Source: Syntrophaceae bacterium UBA6109
GTDB taxonomy: Bacteria > Desulfobacterota > Syntrophia > Syntrophales > UBA6109
Length of the DNA stretch: 64,000 nucleotides
Direction: 5' to 3'
Assembly (NCBI GenBank): GCA_002428445.1
Contig: DIWJ01000012.1
Coordinates: forward strand, 1 to 64,000
The notes under the pieces were generated by a model that saw nothing but the letters and a program-made list of their open reading frames with translations, ran no database searches and was not told the origin of the DNA. The position numbers were made by a program, and so were the translations under genes. Below are positions 60,040 through 64,000 of this stretch, piece by piece. Each line of letters begins with the position of its first letter. Position 1 is the stretch's first letter.

Positions 60040-60535
60040 ATGGATAACCCCCTTTTACCAGTAAATGAGCAGCCGCTATGTCTACACAGGATTTTGAATC
60101 ACACGGCAGGACGAAGCAAGTGCCCGTCTTCGTAGTGTGATAATTTAGCTGAGCGCGGAAGCTTAGATTCTTCCGATATGTCAACAAATCATTGCCATCC
60201 ATGGGTGAAACAAGCCGGCCATGGTAATTTTTGGTGTGTGGATACGTGTAAATCAGAAAGGATTTCTATTGCAAGAACAAATCTTCTATGTGTCAGCAGC
60301 ACTGAATATGATTAATTCAGTCAGGACGCCGTTTGCCGGGCCTCAGACCAAACAGGTCATTTCTAATACGGCTTGAGGACGTACCTGTTTGTTATTGACA
60401 TGACCAGTCGTTTACTGCATTCGATGATACTCAGGTGGTCAAGGCCGTCATTTTACTATATAAGGAATTCACTCGACGGCGAGGGGCACCATCAGATTTT
60501 TTCACAGTTCCCGAAGAAATTGAGAAAGGAGTTCC
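60040..60535. other. gene-free stretch
   Basis: It holds the divergent promoters of the PrpD paralog and the C_GCAxxG_C_C gene; no repeat or RNA structure stands out. Short frames here lack ribosome sites. Confidence 0.5.
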
Positions 60536-61060
60536 ATGGATACGACGCAGAAGGAAACCATCGCAAAAAAGGCTTTTGATCTCGGCTTCAAATACGAGCG
60601 CGATTACCGTGGCTGTGCTCAGTCTGTCATCGCTGCGCTACAGGACGCTTCGGACGTGAGAAACCGGGATACCGACGCGATCTTCAAGTCCGCAACCGGG
60701 CTTGCGGCAGGTGTTGGTCGGGAAACCGACGGTCACTGCGGAGCCTACTCAGGTGGAGTCATGATGATAGGGTATTTCCTTGGACGTGAACGCGACAACT
60801 TCGCCGATCCCGATAACATTCGATTCAAGACTACAGTCTTGGTACAGAAGCTTCACAGAAAATTCATTGATGAGTACGGAACCGTCACCTGCCGTCAAAT
60901 CCATACGAAGATCATGGGAAGGCCGTTCTATATTAAGGATCCGGACGAAGCGAAGAAATTCGACGTTGCCGGAGCCCATACGGAGAAATGTACCCGCGTC
61001 GTAGGCCTTGCTGCTCAATGGACCGCCGAGATTTTAACCGAGGAAGGCCTTATAAGATAA
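60536..61060 (+). CDS. C_GCAxxG_C_C family (split-Soret cytochrome-like) redox protein
   Basis: A 174-aa protein with the family Cys pattern: YRGCAQSVIAAL near residue 27, GHCGAYSGGVM around 71, YGTVTCRQIH and EKCTRVVGLAA. These proteins are widespread in anaerobes and probably bind an Fe-S cluster or take part in thiol redox reactions. ATG 60536 follows AAAGGAGTTCC. The gene is monocistronic. Confidence 0.9.
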   Translation: MDTTQKETIAKKAFDLGFKYERDYRGCAQSVIAALQDASDVRNRDTDAIFKSATGLAAGVGRETDGHCGAYSGGVMMIGYFLGRERDNFADPDNIRFKTTVLVQKLHRKFIDEYGTVTCRQIHTKIMGRPFYIKDPDEAKKFDVAGAHTEKCTRVVGLAAQWTAEILTEEGLIR

Positions 61061-61479
61061 GAGACGGAAGCTGCTTTTCACGGAACCTCGAGACACGCTG
61101 AGTTCATCATCACGATCCTGCCGGTCAAGGAGATCGCCGGGCTTGCCAACGAGCTTCTGAAGACGCTTCCAGTCGAAGATTCCGAACAGAATTCTGCTCG
61201 TCTTGATACGTCATACTGTCTGCATTTCCGTGATGTGAATCATCTTGGTGGATCACGCCGTTGCGGTGGAGTCGCTTGGCGGCATCATTTGCAACGCGCC
61301 GTGAATGTCGGGTCGTCCCACATACTCGGCGCCGCTGAGGTATTTCATTTCGAGCCACATAGAAAGGCGAAGGGGGGAGCACCATCCCCCGCCCGGGCCT
61401 GCAGCGGCGGGATGGCGCTTTGGGGAGCTGCTTTGATTTCACGACCACCTGTTCCCGGTCGCGGCCTCTGCCGTCCATT
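61061..61479. other. stretch without supported gene
   Basis: A plus-strand frame near 61100-61250 (EFIITILPVKEIAGLANELL) has the flavour of a real protein end but has no start or family that I recognise; it may be a gene remnant. Otherwise nothing stands out. Confidence 0.4.
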
Positions 61480-61845
61480 TCAGTGCACTCCCGGGGCAGG
61501 GGCTGGCGGAAGTTTCTCTACCGCTTTCTGCAATTCGCCGATGTTGAAGGGCTTCGCAAGGCACATGTCCGCCCCCGCCTTCCGAAACGCCTTCTCCGCC
61601 CAGGCGCCGCTCATGCCGATAACACGGATATTCGGGAATTGGGCCTTGGTGAACCGGCAGAGCCTGAACCCGTCCATCCGAGGCATATCGGCATCGGTGA
61701 TGACGGCGTCGTACCGGTTGTTCAACTGCAGATTGATGGCATCGAGGCCGTCGCCCGCCGTATCGACCGTGTGGCCGCAGAGCCTCATCGCAGAAGACAA
61801 GAGCGCCAGGACATCCGGATCATCATCGACCACCAGCAGTCTCAT
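61480..61845 (-). CDS. single-domain response regulator (CheY-like)
   Basis: A 121-aa receiver domain: acidic pocket LVVDDDPDV (D7-D9), phospho-acceptor Asp in AVITDADMPRMDG (about 51), Ser/Thr in IGMSGAW, Lys in LAKPFNIGEL. No output domain and no kinase nearby, so it is an orphan regulator acting by protein contacts or as a phosphate relay. Confidence 0.9.
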   Translation of the reverse strand: MRLLVVDDDPDVLALLSSAMRLCGHTVDTAGDGLDAINLQLNNRYDAVITDADMPRMDGFRLCRFTKAQFPNIRVIGMSGAWAEKAFRKAGADMCLAKPFNIGELQKAVEKLPPAPAPGVH

Positions 61846-62168
61846 ATCGAACCTCCGCCGTTCTGTCTGATCTCGTCATCCGGCCTCGAGCATTCACCGG
61901 CAAGACTGGGACGATCATAGGCTGCCCGGCAGTCGGAAACCATCAGGGAGAGGATGAAAGTTGAATAAGAAATGGCTGAAGCTTGATCGACCAATGGTGC
62001 AGGAGCCCGGGGGCCAGCGTTGCGCGTTCACGGCTGCGGATGATTTACGGCATACGGCACCTGCCTCGCGGAAAGGCGGAAACAACTCCGCCCGTCTGCG
62101 CCAATCTTGAGACCTGCCGCACACGATGTGAGTGTCAAAGATGGGGAGGCAATCATTACCGCATCAGG

Positions 62169-63167
62169 TCATGCGGGTTTGAAGGCTTCGATCAAAGCGT
62201 CCATGTGCTCACCCGGCTGAATCAGCCGCACCCTCGAAAAGCCCGCTTCTTCGAGCCCATCCTTGATTTCCTCGAAGGTGTAGGTGGACCCCCCTGCCGT
62301 GTTCACAAGCATGTTGACGGCGAAGACGGCTCCGTCTCTGGGCGCGGTTCGGCCGGGTTCCATGACGTGATCGCGGATGATCATCCTTCCTCCCGGGAGC
62401 AGGGCGCGCAGCACCTTCCGGAACAGCGCGACGTTTTGCCCGGTGCTGTTCTGGTGGATAATGGCGGAAAGCAGGGCCAGGTCGTGACCGCCGGGAAGTT
62501 CCTCCTCGTAAAAATCGCCCGCCTCGAGACGGACGCGGTCAAGCATTCCCGCTTCCGCCAGACGCTCGCGGGCGATCTGGATGACAGCGGGCCTGTCGAA
62601 AAGCGTTGCCTCCATTTCCGGGGCGGCTTGGAGGAAGGCGATGGTGTAGGTGCCGGAAGCGCCGCCCACGTCGAGCAGGTTCCTTGCGGAACCGGGCTGG
62701 ATTGCGGCCGCGATTTTCTCTGCGAGGGCAGTCCCGACGACGTGCATGGCTCCGATGAAGGCGCGGATTTCATCTGCAGTACGGGCGGAAGAAGCCGCGG
62801 CTTCGCTTGCGCCCTTCCCCTTCACGATGGGCGTGAAACTGGACCAGCGCTCCCAGAGGTGGGCCGCGTGGAGAATCATCGGCAGCACCGACCGGGAACT
62901 CCTGTCGGTCAGAAACGGGGCGGCATCCGGCGCACACCGATAGATGCCTTCCTGTTTGGACAGCAGACCCATCGCCGTCAGCGCGTCGAGGAGGATGGTC
63001 AGACCCCGCAGATCGGCAGCCAGTCTGCCGGCAAGATCTTCGGCCGTCGACGGTCGTCCGTCCAGAAGGGTGAAAAGGTTCATCTCGGCCGCGGACAGAA
63101 GAATGCGGCTCTCCATGAACTGCCGGGCGAGTTTCAGGATGGCATCAGGGCTATTGTCTGGTTTCAT
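62169..63167 (-). CDS. O-methyltransferase-type SAM-dependent methyltransferase
   Basis: A 332-aa protein. An N-terminal winged-helix dimerisation part (FMESRILLSAAEMNLFTLLD, PSTAEDLAGRL) precedes the SAM domain with LLDVGGASGTYTIAFLQAAP (motif I), ATLFDRPAVIQIA and GDFYEEELPGGHDLALLSAIIH. The build is that of plant-type/acetylserotonin O-methyltransferases and related bacterial enzymes. Substrate unknown; a flavin reductase gene lies just upstream in the same orientation. Confidence 0.85.
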   Translation of the reverse strand: MKPDNSPDAILKLARQFMESRILLSAAEMNLFTLLDGRPSTAEDLAGRLAADLRGLTILLDALTAMGLLSKQEGIYRCAPDAAPFLTDRSSRSVLPMILHAAHLWERWSSFTPIVKGKGASEAAASSARTADEIRAFIGAMHVVGTALAEKIAAAIQPGSARNLLDVGGASGTYTIAFLQAAPEMEATLFDRPAVIQIARERLAEAGMLDRVRLEAGDFYEEELPGGHDLALLSAIIHQNSTGQNVALFRKVLRALLPGGRMIIRDHVMEPGRTAPRDGAVFAVNMLVNTAGGSTYTFEEIKDGLEEAGFSRVRLIQPGEHMDALIEAFKPA

Positions 63168-63249
63168 GGGCAGCGTCCGACCTTATCGTCTCCAGGCACA
63201 ACATCCGTTCCCGGCCGGTCTCGATGGAGAGACCCGGGCCGGCCCAGGT

Positions 63250-63750
63250 TCAGTCGGTTTCATAGCAAGCCAAGATTTCCCCGAAATACAGCGTATGGTA
63301 ATCCTTCTGAGGATAAAAGGATGCGTCACAGTCTTTGTCAAAGTACGCCGGGTCCATGGCGGACCTGTAGACGATCCTGCACTCGTAATGGCGCCCCGGT
63401 ATTTTCAGGATCGGCGAACCGACCTCACGGCTGTCGTCCGTCTCCATGTTGCACATCTTGAACTTGTCCACGGTCCGTCCGGATTTCGTGCCGCAATAGG
63501 CGACCTCTTTGCGCATATTTCCTGCAGGGACCGTGACCGTGAAATCCCCGGCAGCCTCGATGATCCCGAATGTGTGCCGCGTGCGGCGCACGGCCACCAT
63601 CATGACCGGTTTGTTCCATATGACCCCGAAAGTGGCCCAGCCGATTGTCATCGTGTTGAGGGTCTTCCCGGATTTCACAGTCAGGAAAGCGCCTTCTTTG
63701 ATTCTGCGGATGCTGTCTTCGATAACGGTCAAGCATTTCACATCTTTCAT
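63250..63750 (-). CDS. flavin reductase-like FMN-binding protein
   Basis: A 166-aa member of the flavin reductase family: TVKSGKTLNTMTIGWATFGV (FMN phosphate site), WNKPVMMVAVRRTRHTFGII, FTVTVPAGNMRKEVAYCGTKSGR. It probably binds FMN and acts as a small oxidoreductase or flavin reductase. It lies 83 bp upstream of the methyltransferase. Confidence 0.85.
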   Translation of the reverse strand: MKDVKCLTVIEDSIRRIKEGAFLTVKSGKTLNTMTIGWATFGVIWNKPVMMVAVRRTRHTFGIIEAAGDFTVTVPAGNMRKEVAYCGTKSGRTVDKFKMCNMETDDSREVGSPILKIPGRHYECRIVYRSAMDPAYFDKDCDASFYPQKDYHTLYFGEILACYETD

Positions 63751-64000
63751 GGAAAAACTCCCTTGTTTTGGAAGGAATCCCGGTGCTTGGTGAAGATCCC
63801 CGGCATCCCGGCAGCCACATTTCCCCCGCCTTCACCGGCGGGGGCTCATCGCGCGAACGGTCTCATTATAATCGACACTACGCCGGAAGGTCCATCAGGA
63901 AAAAGATCAAATCGGGGCCGCAAATGCCTGAACACGGCGCAATCTGCTTCCCTCCATAATTTCTTTCACCATGGCTTGGAACTGTGCCATAATATAGCTG

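Noticed and set aside
61983..63461. 492-codon plus-strand frame
   Set aside because: Antisense of the methyltransferase and flavin reductase genes, whose motifs are intact.

Overview
The window reads as bacterial DNA of moderately high GC content holding a large, mosaic integrated phage-like element (base 1 to about 38.03 kb), a short tRNA-bounded segment with a P-type ATPase (38.03 to 41.80 kb), and host-like catabolic and transport genes (41.9 to 63.75 kb). The host part (TRAP solute uptake, a thiolase with a DUF35 partner, a CaiB CoA-transferase, two MmgE/PrpD proteins, a ferredoxin-nitroreductase and a C_GCAxxG_C_C protein) suggests an anaerobic, probably syntrophic or sulfate-reducing Desulfobacterota-type bacterium. 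That placement is inference from gene content only.

Phage element, plus-strand late part (1-18.1 kb): tail-tip assembly genes (DUF2163 protein, NlpC/P60 protein, 1060-aa host-specificity protein), two fibre proteins and a DUF4376 protein, then a lysis block (DUF5675 protein, overlapping Rz/Rz1-like spanins, small membrane protein). An unbroken run of nine sugar genes follows (five glycosyltransferases, acetyltransferase, methyltransferase, nucleotide-sugar epimerase and a short dehydrogenase), several joined by ATGA overlaps.

Cargo part (18.1-28.2 kb): two different gene pairs, trkA-trkH and hicB plus PAS-HD-GYP, each lie between the same left repeat (A, about 72 bp) and the same right repeat (B, about 143 bp). 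After them come HU, a small cysteine-rich sigma-region-4 protein, an unknown membrane protein, and an overlapping pair of an EcoRI-type adenine methyltransferase and a DUF262-HNH nuclease (candidate defence module).

Minus-strand early part (37.9-28.4 kb): a tightly packed replication operon with an SNF2-type helicase, small proteins, a Cys-rich possible ssDNA-binding protein, an AEP-like primase, a UvrD-like helicase, a VRR-NUC nuclease, a zinc-knuckle protein and a DUF1599-like protein. The UvrD-like helicase is the most remarkable locus. It carries a 432-aa intein inserted at its Walker B motif, and a complete LAGLIDADG homing endonuclease is encoded inside the intein DNA in the +1 frame while the intein frame stays open. 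Its Walker A motif is interrupted by an in-frame UGA in a context (CCT TGA CCA) in which a codon hop would restore GPPGTGKT.

Two identical 44-bp 3' ends of a tRNA-Lys(UUU) gene (37984-38027 and 41758-41801), each followed by a terminator, look like successive attR scars. The intact tRNA would be left of the window.

Host part: a long minus-strand cluster starts with a GntR/FCD regulator (52.7 kb) and runs through CaiB, DUF35, thiolase, VOC, SDR, nitroreductase, PrpD and amidase. A further SDR (41.9-42.7 kb) and a VOC protein lie at its end, and an MFS gene, a TRAP operon, a second PrpD and other genes lie above it. Three copies of a palindrome, ATAGAAT-N5-ATTCWAT, next to TTGACA elements upstream of gntR, the TRAP operon and the 42.7-kb SDR suggest one regulon. 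An IS remnant with an 18-bp target duplication sits at 58.0-58.56 kb.
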